Source: Candidatus Methanoperedens sp. (GTDB lineage: Archaea; Halobacteriota; Methanosarcinia; Methanosarcinales; Methanoperedenaceae). From it: a DNA stretch of 49,809 nucleotides. The DNA is taken from positions 1-49,809 of the forward strand of contig VEPN01000021.1 in assembly GCA_012026835.1 (NCBI GenBank). The letters run 5' to 3'. This document shows positions 33,101 through 41,483 of the stretch, piece after piece. Numbering within the stretch: the first letter of the stretch is position 1; the number at the start of each line of letters is the position of its first letter. The translations under genes and the position numbers were made by a program. The notes under the pieces are model-generated. The model ran no database searches. It saw only the letters and a list, made by a program, of their open reading frames with translations, and was not told the origin of the DNA.

Positions 33101-33577
33101 CATGCGGTATTTCTCTTCTGATTGGATTAGTGTATTTTCTGCATGCCTGCTCTCGGTAATGTCGCGTGCCGTGGTAATGAGGAATCTGTGGCTGCCAACA
33201 TCCAGCAAATCCACATTCAATAATGCTAAATAAATTATTCCGTCTTTGCGTTTCAGCCTGACCTCAAAGTCCCGCACGTTTCCATCCTCAACCAGTGCCC
33301 TTATTAGCAACTTGCGCTCTTCCGGATCAACATACGTAACGCCGACACCTGTTTTTTTTAGTTCTTCCAGTGTGTAGCCGCTCATTTCCTGCATGGCTCT
33401 ATTCGCATCAAGGACGTTGCCCTCAAGATCTGCGATCCCTATTCCCACAGGAGCGGCATCAAATAAAAAACGGTACTTCTCATCAGAGTTCCTCAGCGCT
33501 TCCAGTGCTTTGGTATTCTCTATATTTTTCCTCTTCATTGCTTTCCTGGCAGTCATTTGCGCGTTTTTTGTAGTCAT
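30173..33577 (-). CDS. Cytoplasmic histidine kinase with seven PAS domains
   Basis: No membrane helix is present. Seven PAS/PAC units of about 125 residues follow each other, each ending in RDITERK-type linkers. PAS 4 holds YCYKTYGNEDTICKDCP and PAS 5 KCYEAYHSRSEPCESCP, paired C...CxxC sets that may bind metal, heme or sense redox state. Then MHHDLLNPLNTANGYIEIL (phospho-acceptor His), EVFENFISNAIKYA (N box), DFGEGI and GSGLGLAI (G boxes). No receiver domain is attached. Multi-PAS kinases of this type are typical of Methanosarcinales. Partner regulator not in the window. Confidence 0.92.
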   Translation of the reverse strand: MTTKNAQMTARKAMKRKNIENTKALEALRNSDEKYRFLFDAAPVGIGIADLEGNVLDANRAMQEMSGYTLEELKKTGVGVTYVDPEERKLLIRALVEDGNVRDFEVRLKRKDGIIYLALLNVDLLDVGSHRFLITTARDITESRHAENTLIQSEEKYRMLVENIQDGVFIIQDAKFQYVNEAYARIAGFTKEEMIGMDFRQFIAPEDIEMVEDRYLRRLYGEKVPDEYEIRGFCKNGTRITASMRIGLITYQGRVASMGIARDVTESKRAELALQASEKKYSTLVEKGNDGIVIVQDGMLKFANTRMAEITGFSIKDAIGKPFIDFIYPDFKGFVLARYKRRIAGEDVPNKCEIELISKDGKNIPVEINASLIEYDGELAEMAIIRDITERKQVEKALEAAITRAEEEKNKSNAIISAIGDGIIIQDTDYKITYQNQIQNDLFGNRVGEYCYKTYGNEDTICKDCPVELSLKDGKIHRAEKKLVTDGVTSYFEFTTSPLRDSTGKIVAGIKVVRDITDRRRAEEKIREAERFLESIFASIQDGIGIIDKDMNIIRTNPTAEKWYPHNLPLVGKKCYEAYHSRSEPCESCPAIKTLKTGESAHEVVPKSGAHGENIGWVEIYSFPMIDSTTGQMRGAIEYVRDITERKRIDEALRLYSNAVEEAPDGVQIVNLDGHIIYSNKAVEKIYGFSRLEFNGKHVNELNVDSQFATRVILPSIQETGTWEGELMVRHKDGRDIPIWLTTSMVKDTKGKPIAMVGVIKDITDRKRAEEALKESETRYRTLFENAGDAIFILDTEEEKAGSIVAANQAAAEMHGYSINELLAMKITELDTPDIARIAPELIQRMLKGEKIKKDIYHRRKDNTVFPVEMNAGLLELGDHKYILAFDRDITKRKLAEEAITKYTKELEESNRMKELFIDIMHHDLLNPLNTANGYIEILKESETNPEKIAYLETVKRNLVKGMDLIDNATRYSRLEGLESIELEYTDLKVLTEKVIETLVPLATGKEMEIENYITRSMPARCNRIIGEVFENFISNAIKYASMGKKVVLEGEDGGKSWRIKIIDFGEGINDTDKARIFERFNRMDKTGVKGSGLGLAIAMRIVELHNGRTWVEDNPEGGAVFVVEIPKYLNQVH

Positions 33578-33679
33578 AGCTAATCTAATAGCCTATGAGC
33601 ATGACTATTGAATAAAGTACTCCTATCTCTATCCACTATGAACGAGGACACATTTATGTTTTTTGATATGTAACTTTTT

Positions 33680-34672
33680 TTAATCGGATTTCATAACAGA
33701 TTCTGTAATTGCTCTTGAAACTTCATCTGTTGAACTGGAACCTCCAAGATCCGGGGTAACTATTCCATTCATAAGTACATTATCCACAGCCATGCTGATA
33801 ATGCCTGCTTCTTTTACCTTTCCCATCCATTCAAGCATCATCCTGGCGCTCAGGATGGCAGCTATGGGATTGGCGATCCCCTTTCCTGCGATATCAGGAG
33901 CGCTGCCGTGGATGGGTTCAAAAAGCGCATAGTGATCCCCGATATTTGCACTTGCGCACAGGCCAAGCCCGCCCGCTATGGCCGCGGCTTCATCACTCAG
34001 GATATCACCGAAAAGGTTTGTAGTCACTATTACATCATACTTTTCCGGGCGAAGGATTATATCGTATGCCATTGAATCCACAAGCTTTTCACTATATGCG
34101 ATACCGTTTTTCTTTGCGATGCCTACGCAGATATCGCGGAAGAAGGAATCCGATTTCAATACGTTTGCCTTGTGCACAATGGTTATTTCTTTTTTCCTCC
34201 CTTTTGCCAGGATGCATGCGCTTTGGGCTATCCTCTGGCTCCCCTTGCGAGTTATGACCCTTGTTGTGTAAGCAGTATCCTCGTGAAGTTCCTCGATCCC
34301 TGAGTACATCCCTTCTGTGTTTTCCCTTACGATGACAAAATCGAATTTTTTGGCGCATGGCAATTTGACTTTTTTAAGGGGTGCAAAAGGGCGTATGTTG
34401 GCATACAGGTCAAGCTCTTTCCGCAGGCGCACAAGCACGCTTTTGTAATTGGGATCAGGCGGTGTGGTAATAGCCCCGAACAGGACGCAGTCACATTCTT
34501 TGATGATACTGATATCCTCATCCGTTATGGCGCTTCCCGTAAGCTCCCATTTCCCGTAGCCTATTTCAAGAGGTATTTTTTCGATTTCAAGACCAAGGGC
34601 ATCAAGCACGTTCAATGCAGCAGGTATTACCTCCCTGCCGATGCCGTCACCCGGGATTACTGCGAGCTTCAT
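33680..34672 (-). CDS. Isopropylmalate/homoisocitrate-type dehydrogenase (LeuB/AksF family)
   Basis: Beta-decarboxylating dehydrogenase: N-terminal AVIPGDGIGREVIPAAL, RKELDLYANIRPFAPL, VIVRENTEGMYSGIE, the catalytic HKANVLK lysine, VTTNLFGDILSDEAAAIAGG metal ligands and PIHGSAPDIAGKGIANP nucleotide site. In methanogens this family serves leucine (LeuB), or coenzyme B synthesis (AksF); the sequence alone does not separate them. It is the third gene of a unit with relB and relE, coupled to relE by ATGA, an odd arrangement for a biosynthetic gene. Confidence 0.9.
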   Translation of the reverse strand: MKLAVIPGDGIGREVIPAALNVLDALGLEIEKIPLEIGYGKWELTGSAITDEDISIIKECDCVLFGAITTPPDPNYKSVLVRLRKELDLYANIRPFAPLKKVKLPCAKKFDFVIVRENTEGMYSGIEELHEDTAYTTRVITRKGSQRIAQSACILAKGRKKEITIVHKANVLKSDSFFRDICVGIAKKNGIAYSEKLVDSMAYDIILRPEKYDVIVTTNLFGDILSDEAAAIAGGLGLCASANIGDHYALFEPIHGSAPDIAGKGIANPIAAILSARMMLEWMGKVKEAGIISMAVDNVLMNGIVTPDLGGSSSTDEVSRAITESVMKSD

Positions 34673-34932
34673 TTTTCATAAACATGCTTTCGATGTTCAA
34701 CATCTATCACGAAGACTATGAGTTTTTCGTCTTGTATTTGATATACTATTCTATATTTCCCTGTACGAAATGACCACATACCTTTAAGTTTTCCTTTCAG
34801 TGGTTTACCTTTATACGGATTCTGGCTTAATTCCCTGAGACCTTCAACGACCCTATCTTGTATAGGTCTTTCAAGCCTGGAGAAGTCCCTATCAAACCTA
34901 TGCGATAGAATAAGTTTATACTTCATACCCAT
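34669..34932 (-). CDS. relE: RelE/ParE-family toxin
   Basis: An 87-residue protein with the RelE fold order: YKLILSHRFDRDFSRLERPI, GLRELSQNPYKGKPLKGKLKG, MWSFRTGKYRIVYQIQDEKL, IVFVIDVEHRKHVYEK. The central R-x(6)-R-I-V-Y segment and the C-terminal HR-x-x-V-Y are the usual ribosome-dependent RNase marks. It overlaps the antitoxin gene and is coupled to the dehydrogenase gene at 34670. Start may be 34932 or the second ATG at 34926. Confidence 0.9.
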   Translation of the reverse strand: MGMKYKLILSHRFDRDFSRLERPIQDRVVEGLRELSQNPYKGKPLKGKLKGMWSFRTGKYRIVYQIQDEKLIVFVIDVEHRKHVYEK

Positions 34933-35128
34933 GTTTCTTTAAGAAGTCCTCGAAATTAATAACTCTGCCTGCTGTTATGTCCTGTAAACCATCTTCTATT
35001 GCCCTCAAAGTCTCACTATCATTGAGTATCTCAAGAGTCTCTATTGTAGATTCTATTTCAACGTCAATCTTTTTTAATGTTTCAATAAAGATCTCGGTTG
35101 TATTTTCTGCTTCAGCCGCTGAAGTCAT
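34916..35128 (-). CDS. relB: RelB-like antitoxin
   Basis: A 70-residue acidic, helical protein: an N-terminal helix, then LNDSETLRAIEDGLQDITAG and VINFEDFLKKHGYEV, the common tail of archaeal RelB-like antitoxins. Its 3' end overlaps relE by up to 17 bp, the typical antitoxin-first order. The DNA-binding part is small; partner neutralisation is the expected role. It is the first gene before relE and the dehydrogenase. Confidence 0.8.
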   Translation of the reverse strand: MTSAAEAENTTEIFIETLKKIDVEIESTIETLEILNDSETLRAIEDGLQDITAGRVINFEDFLKKHGYEV

Positions 35129-35324
35129 TTCTTATCCTCTTTATGCCTTCCTACAATTATCTTCCATTGTATTTGAGTCTTTATGGTCTGATAAGCCCTC
35201 TTCCACAATCCTTATTTCATCTTCTTTATTATTACATTATAATTTAAAATAAAATATAAATATATTTAATATAAATGGTTCTGCTGCGTACTATTATATA
35301 CCTTTTGACATATAACAAATCCTT

Positions 35325-35858
35325 ATGGATACTTCGCTTCTTCATAAAGAAAGTGTGCAGAGTTCTTACAAATGCGCGATACTGACAATAAGCACTTCGC
35401 GGTTTGAAAAGTACGGGAAAGCGGACAGGCCTGAACGCGCGGAGGATGCGTCCGGAAAACTTATATGGGGAATGTTCCAGGTACAGGGGAGCAGTGTAGT
35501 ACATTACGAGTTGATCCCTGATAATATCGATATGATAAGGGAGTCTGTCAAGAATTGCTTATATTCGGAGGCCGATATAATAATATCAACAGGCGGGACA
35601 GGTCTTTCACCCGCGGATGTCACTATCGAAGCAGTGTCGCCTTTCATTGAAAAGGATATGCCTGGCTTTGGGGAACTGTTCAGGCATAAGAGCATTGAGC
35701 AGGTCGGGAACTCGGTAATGCTGACCCGTGCAGTGGCCGGTGTTGCACGCGGGAAAGTCATATTCTGCCTTCCAGGTTCGCCAAATGCCGTCAAGCTTGC
35801 CCTCGAACTCATACTTCCTGAGATGGGGCATGTTCTCAAACATGTGAAGGGACAGTAA
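35325..35858 (+). CDS. moaB: Molybdopterin adenylyltransferase MoaB/Mog
   Basis: Adenylates molybdopterin before metal insertion. Shows CAILTISTSRFEKYG, IIISTGGTGLSPADVT (the MPT-binding loop) and VIFCLPGSPNAVKLALELIL. A short hydrophilic N-terminal extension precedes the domain. TTATATACC (about 35293-35301) lies about 28 nt before the ATG, implying a leaderless mRNA. Its stop is directly followed by the ATG of an MFS gene, so this molybdenum gene shares an operon with a pump and a methyltransferase. Confidence 0.92.
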   Translation: MDTSLLHKESVQSSYKCAILTISTSRFEKYGKADRPERAEDASGKLIWGMFQVQGSSVVHYELIPDNIDMIRESVKNCLYSEADIIISTGGTGLSPADVTIEAVSPFIEKDMPGFGELFRHKSIEQVGNSVMLTRAVAGVARGKVIFCLPGSPNAVKLALELILPEMGHVLKHVKGQ

Positions 35859-37241
35859 ATGGAATACAAGTGGAAGGCGATGTTCACTGTCTGGATAGCC
35901 ATTTTTATGGCCACTCTTGATGGCAGCATTGTAAATGTGGCTCTCCCGACCCTCACAGACTATTTCAGGACAGATATTACGACCATTGAATGGGTGATAA
36001 TGGGTTATCTTTTGATAATTACAAGCCTTCTATTAAGTTTTGGGAGACTCTCGGACATTCTTGGCAGGAAGACTATCTTTACAGTTGGGATTGCGATTTT
36101 TACCGCAGGTTCGGGATTATGCGCTATTTCAAACACTGTCGGCCAATTGATATTTTACAGGGTAATACAGGGCATCGGGGCCTCAATGGTGATGGCTACC
36201 GGGGTAGCCATAATCTCACATGCGTTTCCCCTGAAAGAAAGAGGTAAAGCAATGGGGTTTATAGGTACTGTAGTGGCGATAGGCTCAATGACCGGCCCTG
36301 TAGCAGGCGGGTTCCTGATAGAAAATGTCGGCTGGCAATCAATTTTTTATATCAATATACCTGTGGGTATCATCGGCATAGTTATGGCTTCCGCCATCCT
36401 TCATAAAGATAAGACTCTGGGGGATTCAGCCTTTGATGTTCCCGGAGCTATCACACTTTTTATAGGTCTTGTAGCATTACTGCTGGCATTGAGCGAGGGC
36501 CAGGAACTTGGCTGGATATCAGGTTATATTATTGCTCTTTTTGGCTTATCAATCTTGTTTTTTATATTTTTCACATATATTGAAAATAGGGCAAAAGAAC
36601 CAATTATAGATTTGCGGCATTTCAGGAACAAGCCTTTTGCGGCAGCTAATATCAGCGCTCTTATTGTCTTTATTTCAATGTTTGGGGTCATACTTTTATT
36701 GCCTTTTTTTCTTGAAGAAGAGCTTGGATATTCACCGCAGGAAGTGGGCATAGTGCTCATCGCCGTTCCTGTGGTGATGTCTGTGGCATCCCCTGTCAGC
36801 GGCTGGTTATATGATAGAACGAAATCAAACATCTTAAGTTCAATTGGTCTTGGGATAGCAAGCCTGTCCACCCTCTCACTTGGTTTTCTCTCATCGTCAT
36901 CAAGTTTCCTGGATGTCGCTTCGCGCATGGCAATTTTTGGTCTCGGGATGGGCCTTTTCCAGGCACCGAATAATAGTATTATAATGAGTTCACTTCCCAA
37001 AGAGAAGCTTGGAATTGCGGCAGGGACCCTGGGGACGATGAGGAACATGGGTATGGTCATAGGTGTGGCCTTAAGCGGCGCTGTGTTCAGTACGAGATAT
37101 GTTTACTACGGCAATATCGAGAGTTCATTCCTGCCTGCTTTCCGGGACACTTATATCGTTTCTGCGATTATATGCGGGATTGCGGTATTCACGTCGCTTG
37201 TGAGGGGAAGGACTGAAGATGAACAGGATATTTCTTTATAA
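35859..37241 (+). CDS. MFS drug efflux transporter, DHA2 (14-TM) type, second copy
   Basis: EmrB/QacA-class exporter of 460 residues. Motifs are IFMATLDGSIVNVALPTL in TM1, GRLSDILGRKTIF in loop 2-3, RVIQGIGASMVMATGVAI and TGPVAGGFLIENVGW in TM4-5. It begins on the base after the moaB stop and ends 5 bp before the MidA-like gene. Similar in type to the pump at 5173 but without the Lrp palindrome in front. The substrate is unknown. Confidence 0.9.
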   Translation: MEYKWKAMFTVWIAIFMATLDGSIVNVALPTLTDYFRTDITTIEWVIMGYLLIITSLLLSFGRLSDILGRKTIFTVGIAIFTAGSGLCAISNTVGQLIFYRVIQGIGASMVMATGVAIISHAFPLKERGKAMGFIGTVVAIGSMTGPVAGGFLIENVGWQSIFYINIPVGIIGIVMASAILHKDKTLGDSAFDVPGAITLFIGLVALLLALSEGQELGWISGYIIALFGLSILFFIFFTYIENRAKEPIIDLRHFRNKPFAAANISALIVFISMFGVILLLPFFLEEELGYSPQEVGIVLIAVPVVMSVASPVSGWLYDRTKSNILSSIGLGIASLSTLSLGFLSSSSSFLDVASRMAIFGLGMGLFQAPNNSIIMSSLPKEKLGIAAGTLGTMRNMGMVIGVALSGAVFSTRYVYYGNIESSFLPAFRDTYIVSAIICGIAVFTSLVRGRTEDEQDISL

Positions 37242-37246
37242 CAACT

Positions 37247-38341
37247 ATGTCCTTATCAGATATTATAATAAAAGAGATTTTGCAAAAAGGCCCCATTTCC
37301 TTTTGCGATTTTATGGAAATAGCCCTGTATTATCCGGGACTTGGGTACTATACTTCATCTAAAGAAAAGATAGGAAAGAAGGGAGATTTTTACACAAGCC
37401 CCAACTTATCTTCCGCATTCGGAGAAATGATAGGCAGGCAGCTTGAAGAAATGTGGCATATCCTGGGGGAAAAAGAGTTCACTGTCGTTGAGATGGGGGC
37501 GGGTACAGGTCTTCTTTCCGGCGATGTGTATGGATATCTAAAGAAAAACCCAGAATTATTCAAAGAACTCGATTATTGTATAGTTGAAAAAAGTCCTGCA
37601 ATGAAGGAAGAGCAAAAAAAGTTGCTGGGTGAAAATGTAAAATGGTACGATTCCTTAAAAGAGATCGAAGGAATAAATGGTTGTATTTTTTCAAATGAAC
37701 TTGTGGATGCATTCCCTGTTCACCAGGTGTTAATGGAAAAAGAACTCATGGAAGTTCTCGTAGATTACGATGATGGTTTTTTTGAAATACTGGAACCGGC
37801 TTCAGGTGACCTTAAAGATTATTTCTCTGAACTGGAAGTTATCCTGCCTGAGGGATACAGAACCGAGATAAATCTTGATGCAATAAAATGGATAGAGGAC
37901 ATCAGCTCATCTCTTGATAAGGGATTTGTTATAACAATAGATTACGGTTACCCCTCATACGAATTATACCAGGAATACAGGAACAGGGGAACTATCATGT
38001 GTTATCATGAACATATGGCGAATGAAACGCCATATAAGCATATAGGGCAGCAGGACATAACCTCACATGTGAATTTTTCGGCCCTGGCGCGCTGGGGTAA
38101 TAAAAGCGGACTGGATCTATGCGGTTTCACTGACCAGTCCCACTTCCTCATGGGACTCGGTATCGAAGGATACCTGAAAAAACTGCAGGAGGATGAGCCA
38201 GGCAACTATATAAAAAAAATGCTCCAGGTAAAAACTCTTCTTTTTGAGATGGGCGAGACATTCAAAATCCTCATCCAGAGAAAAAAAACAAATAGCTGTG
38301 AGCTGTCTGGATTGAAGTTTCCCGCCCGCTGGAAAATTTAA
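37247..38341 (+). CDS. NDUFAF7/MidA-family SAM-dependent methyltransferase (DUF185)
   Basis: Shows the family order GDFYTSPNLSSAFGEMIGRQ, the SAM loop VVEMGAGTGLLSGDV, FSNELVDAFPVHQVL, ITIDYGYPSYELYQ, RGTIMCYHEH and QQDITSHVNFSAL. 364 residues is a normal length. In mitochondria NDUFAF7 dimethylates an arginine of the complex I subunit NDUFS2 during assembly; an archaeal target could be the related Fpo/Nuo D subunit, but that is inference. It is the third gene of the moaB-MFS unit. Confidence 0.9.
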   Translation: MSLSDIIIKEILQKGPISFCDFMEIALYYPGLGYYTSSKEKIGKKGDFYTSPNLSSAFGEMIGRQLEEMWHILGEKEFTVVEMGAGTGLLSGDVYGYLKKNPELFKELDYCIVEKSPAMKEEQKKLLGENVKWYDSLKEIEGINGCIFSNELVDAFPVHQVLMEKELMEVLVDYDDGFFEILEPASGDLKDYFSELEVILPEGYRTEINLDAIKWIEDISSSLDKGFVITIDYGYPSYELYQEYRNRGTIMCYHEHMANETPYKHIGQQDITSHVNFSALARWGNKSGLDLCGFTDQSHFLMGLGIEGYLKKLQEDEPGNYIKKMLQVKTLLFEMGETFKILIQRKKTNSCELSGLKFPARWKI

Positions 38342-38456
38342 AAAGACAAAAAATCCGCCTTTCTGTCTCCGCCTAATTATGATGATAATTATTTATATTA
38401 ACATAAGAATAAATTATATATACTCATACTTACACCACTATTCCTCAGGAACAATC

Positions 38457-38759
38457 ATGAAAATTCGAGACGTAATACAGGAATTCGTGCCCTGTGAAGT
38501 ATGTGGAAACAGAGATATAAAAAATTTTTATTTTCACGTTTTAGTACATAAGGGATCTCAGCCATTTGTAAAATGCGGTGAGTGCGAAGAGGAATTTTAT
38601 TCCACAAGGGCAAGGGAAATTATTACGAGAGTCGAAAATGCAAGGAGGATAAAGGCGCGTGCGGCTCTTGAGCCCGGTATTGAGCCCGGTAGCAGGAAAT
38701 TAGTTGACCCGAATGTAGAAAACACGCATCCGCTTTTGAAAATATTGTCCCAGGTTTAG
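38457..38759 (+). CDS. Small zinc-ribbon protein
   Basis: MKIRDVIQEFVPCEVCGNRD starts at 38457, with CxxC followed by KCGECEEEF, giving a four-cysteine zinc ribbon over residues 13-44; a basic helix (RARAAL) and a proline-rich end follow. An upstream in-frame ATG at 38379 would add a Tyr/Ile-rich tail translated from AT-rich leader DNA and is unlikely. The ribbon suggests nucleic acid binding or a protein adaptor; no specific family is recognised. Ends with TAG. Confidence 0.7.
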   Translation: MKIRDVIQEFVPCEVCGNRDIKNFYFHVLVHKGSQPFVKCGECEEEFYSTRAREIITRVENARRIKARAALEPGIEPGSRKLVDPNVENTHPLLKILSQV

Positions 38760-38830
38760 TTCTTTCCTTTTTACATCAGGTCCATTCTGAATCAAAATAC
38801 TTTTCTATCATAGATAATAATTAAGACAGC

Positions 38831-39643
38831 ATGAAATTATTTGGCGTCCTTGGAGACCCTATATCTCACAGCCTTTCTCCTGTCATGCATAATGCCGCTT
38901 TCAAATCCCTCAAGATGGATTGCGAATACCATGCTTTCAGGGTTAGTACATCAGCTCTTTATAATGCAATACATGGGGCATATGCACTTGGCTTTGGCGG
39001 GTTGAACCTCACAATACCGTTAAAAGAAAAAGCTCTGGAAATAGTCAGGCCTGTGCCCCTTGCAAAAGAGATAGGGGCTGTGAACACGGTTGATTTTAAG
39101 AAAGGGATTACAGGATACAACACTGACGGGCTGGGAGCCAGAATGGCACTTGAAGGAAACGGTATCAGGATCAGGGGAAAAAAGGTGCTGCTTCTTGGTG
39201 CAGGGGGCGCAGCAAGGGCAATCGCCCTTACGCTTGCAAAAGAAAAGGCAGATTTAACAATTGTCAACAGAACTGCTGACAGGGCTGAAAAACTGGCATA
39301 TGATATTAAAGCAGGCAAAATCCGGGCAGGCAGCTTTGAAGACCTTAAAGAACTTGTCATGAATTGTGATATTCTAATAAATTCAACCTCTGCCGGAATG
39401 TACCCGAATATATCTGAAACCCCCGTGACCTCGGATATGATGAACAGCGACCTCACGGTATTCGATATAGTCTATAACCCTGTGAATACACTGCTGCTTC
39501 GGGAAGCCAGAAAAGCAGGAGCAAAAGCCATCGACGGTGTAATGATGCTTGTTTACCAGGGTGCGGAGGCGTTTAAAATCTGGACTGATATTTACCCGCC
39601 TGTCGATGTTATGGAAAAAGCAGTGAGGGAGAAACTCTTATGA
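38831..39643 (+). CDS. aroE: Shikimate 5-dehydrogenase
   Basis: Reduces dehydroshikimate with NADPH in aromatic amino acid synthesis. N-terminal substrate motif SHSLSPVMHNAAF, NLTIPLKEKA with the catalytic Lys, NTDGLGA with the Asp, then GAGGAARAIALTLA and the NADP-selecting NRTADRA, and the C-terminal DGVMMLVYQGAEAFKIW. 270 residues is normal. It overlaps tyrA by 4 bp, so both are cotranslated. Confidence 0.96.
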   Translation: MKLFGVLGDPISHSLSPVMHNAAFKSLKMDCEYHAFRVSTSALYNAIHGAYALGFGGLNLTIPLKEKALEIVRPVPLAKEIGAVNTVDFKKGITGYNTDGLGARMALEGNGIRIRGKKVLLLGAGGAARAIALTLAKEKADLTIVNRTADRAEKLAYDIKAGKIRAGSFEDLKELVMNCDILINSTSAGMYPNISETPVTSDMMNSDLTVFDIVYNPVNTLLLREARKAGAKAIDGVMMLVYQGAEAFKIWTDIYPPVDVMEKAVREKLL

Positions 39644-40941
39644 AAATATTAATTATCGGCGGGACTGGCGATACAGGCAGGTGGTTTGCGAAGTTTTACA
39701 AAAAACACGGATTTGATGTCGCAATATGGGGAATAAATAAAAGAAAAGATATAGCGCAGGAACTGGGTGTGCAGTTTGCCGATGACCTTGATAATGAAAT
39801 TAAAACCAGCGATATAGTCATGATATCTGTTCCGATAAACATAACAGAGGATATCATAGAGAATATCGCGCCAAAAGTACCTGCCGCAAGCCTGCTCATG
39901 GACATCACATCCATCAAAACAGGGCCAGTGGCTGCAATGTTAAAATATGCCCCACCTGGTGTTGAGATCCTTGGGTCGCATCCAATGTTTGGTCCCTCAA
40001 TCCCTGATATCAGGGGGCAGACAGTTATTTTTACCCCGGCCGGGGAGAGATGTTCAAGATGGTTCCCTGTAATAAAGAAACTTTATGAGGACAACGGCGC
40101 GCATATCGAAATAATGGATGCGGCGCAGCATGACAGGATGATGGCCGTGGTGCAGGGCCTGACGCATTTTGCTTTGATATCTATAGGCTCTGCATTCAGG
40201 GAGCTTGAATTTGACGTGGCGAATTCAAGGAGGTTCATGAGCCCGATGTATGATATCATGCTTGACCTTGTGGGAAGGATACTTGCACAGAACCCTTATT
40301 TATATGCAATGATACAGATGAACCCTGAAGTTGTGAAGGTCCATAAGGCATATATCGACCAGTGCAACCTGATGGCTGATTTTGTCAAAAGGAAGGATAT
40401 CGAAGGTTTTGTAGGCCTCATGAATAAAGCCTCATCTCATTTCGGGGATACGGAATCTGCCCTCAGGAGATCAGAGAAACTTATCGGTACAAAAATCGCA
40501 GAACATGAGGAACTTGTGCGCTCCATAGGCAAGGAGCGTGCTGTAAGGCATATTTATTCAGGTGTGGTTCATCACGGATTTATCAAAAAAGTCACACCAA
40601 GAAAAGTATTACTTGAACGTTCAGGTAAAGTGACCGAGTTTTTAATAGAAAATGTCAGGCTTTTAAATGAAGATGAATTGTCTCGCTGGAAAGCCGTTAA
40701 TTTAAAAAATGTCATACGTGATATCTCGGTTTTTATCCCGCACGGTTCAGACCCCGATATTATAAAAAACGTGGTTAGCACAACAGGGGGAATCGTATCG
40801 GTTGAAATTATAGATATTTATAGAAAACAAAACATGACAAGTGTTACATACAGAATCACAATATTAGGAGATAATGATACATTATCTGTCCAGAATATGG
40901 TTGAAACTATTTTAAAAGGCATAGGTTGTACTGTCAGATGA
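39640..40941 (+). CDS. tyrA: Prephenate dehydrogenase with C-terminal regulatory region
   Basis: Rossmann start ILIIGGTGDTGRWFAKFY, NAD region VMISVPINITEDI, GSHPMFGPSIPDIRGQ and AQHDRMMAVVQGLTHFAL are hallmarks of TyrA. The dehydrogenase core covers about residues 1-280. A further ~150 residues end in a beta-alpha region (VVSTTGGIVSVEIIDIYRK, SVTYRITILG) that resembles an ACT-like regulatory domain, likely for tyrosine feedback. It follows aroE with a 4-bp overlap. Confidence 0.93.
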   Translation: MKILIIGGTGDTGRWFAKFYKKHGFDVAIWGINKRKDIAQELGVQFADDLDNEIKTSDIVMISVPINITEDIIENIAPKVPAASLLMDITSIKTGPVAAMLKYAPPGVEILGSHPMFGPSIPDIRGQTVIFTPAGERCSRWFPVIKKLYEDNGAHIEIMDAAQHDRMMAVVQGLTHFALISIGSAFRELEFDVANSRRFMSPMYDIMLDLVGRILAQNPYLYAMIQMNPEVVKVHKAYIDQCNLMADFVKRKDIEGFVGLMNKASSHFGDTESALRRSEKLIGTKIAEHEELVRSIGKERAVRHIYSGVVHHGFIKKVTPRKVLLERSGKVTEFLIENVRLLNEDELSRWKAVNLKNVIRDISVFIPHGSDPDIIKNVVSTTGGIVSVEIIDIYRKQNMTSVTYRITILGDNDTLSVQNMVETILKGIGCTVR

Positions 40942-40981
40942 ATTTATTAGCATTAAATCCAGCAAAGAGGAAGTTGATAAT

Positions 40982-41218
40982 ATGGTTGAAAAGACTACCA
41001 AAAGACCGGATATCAGGAAACTGAAGATAGGAGATGTCCTGCATGTCGGGACTGATGATAAGGAAGAGATATTTAAAGTTACAAAACTTGGCGAGAACAC
41101 CTATATCCTTGACCAGGGGGGAGAACTCAGAGAATATGGCAGGGCTGTAATGGCCAAGAATATTTACGGGTTCGCCGAGAAGTATAAGGCGGTTTACTGG
41201 GTTACTCATGAGGAGTGA
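40982..41218 (+). CDS. Small unknown beta-rich protein
   Basis: A 78-residue basic protein: KLKIGDVLHVGTDDKEEIFK, VTKLGENTYILDQGGELREY, FAEKYKAVYWVTHEE. The strand pattern suggests a small barrel, similar in feel to KOW, SH3 or Tudor-like folds. GAGG lies upstream (about 40967-40970). It follows tyrA by 40 bp and may be cotranscribed. No family can be named. Confidence 0.65.
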   Translation: MVEKTTKRPDIRKLKIGDVLHVGTDDKEEIFKVTKLGENTYILDQGGELREYGRAVMAKNIYGFAEKYKAVYWVTHEE

Positions 41219-41483
41219 GTCATATTCGATGAGTCGGGTAGAACTGCAACTGGTTTTGTTGGAAATTCCATAATATAAATTATATGTTATATGCGTTGAG
41301 AAAAGCAGCAAGATAAGACAAATTCAATACATTCAAAGCATATAGAAATGAAAAAAATCAATGAAACCAAAGATATTATATATTTTATAAATTAACCACC
41401 TAAAAACCGATAGCTAATTTTAAAAAATATTTCAAAAGGCTTATATAGTCCGAATTCTTGGTTGGCACCATTAGGTGGATTGT
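41219..41483 (+). promoter_or_regulatory. Intergenic region with promoter of the surface-protein gene
   Basis: The 265-bp stretch is AT-rich and has no coding signal. TTATATAG (41441-41448) is a good TATA element; transcription would start near 41470. AGGTGG (41473-41478) is the ribosome binding site for ATG 41484. Further upstream only low-complexity A/T tracts are seen. Confidence 0.55.
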
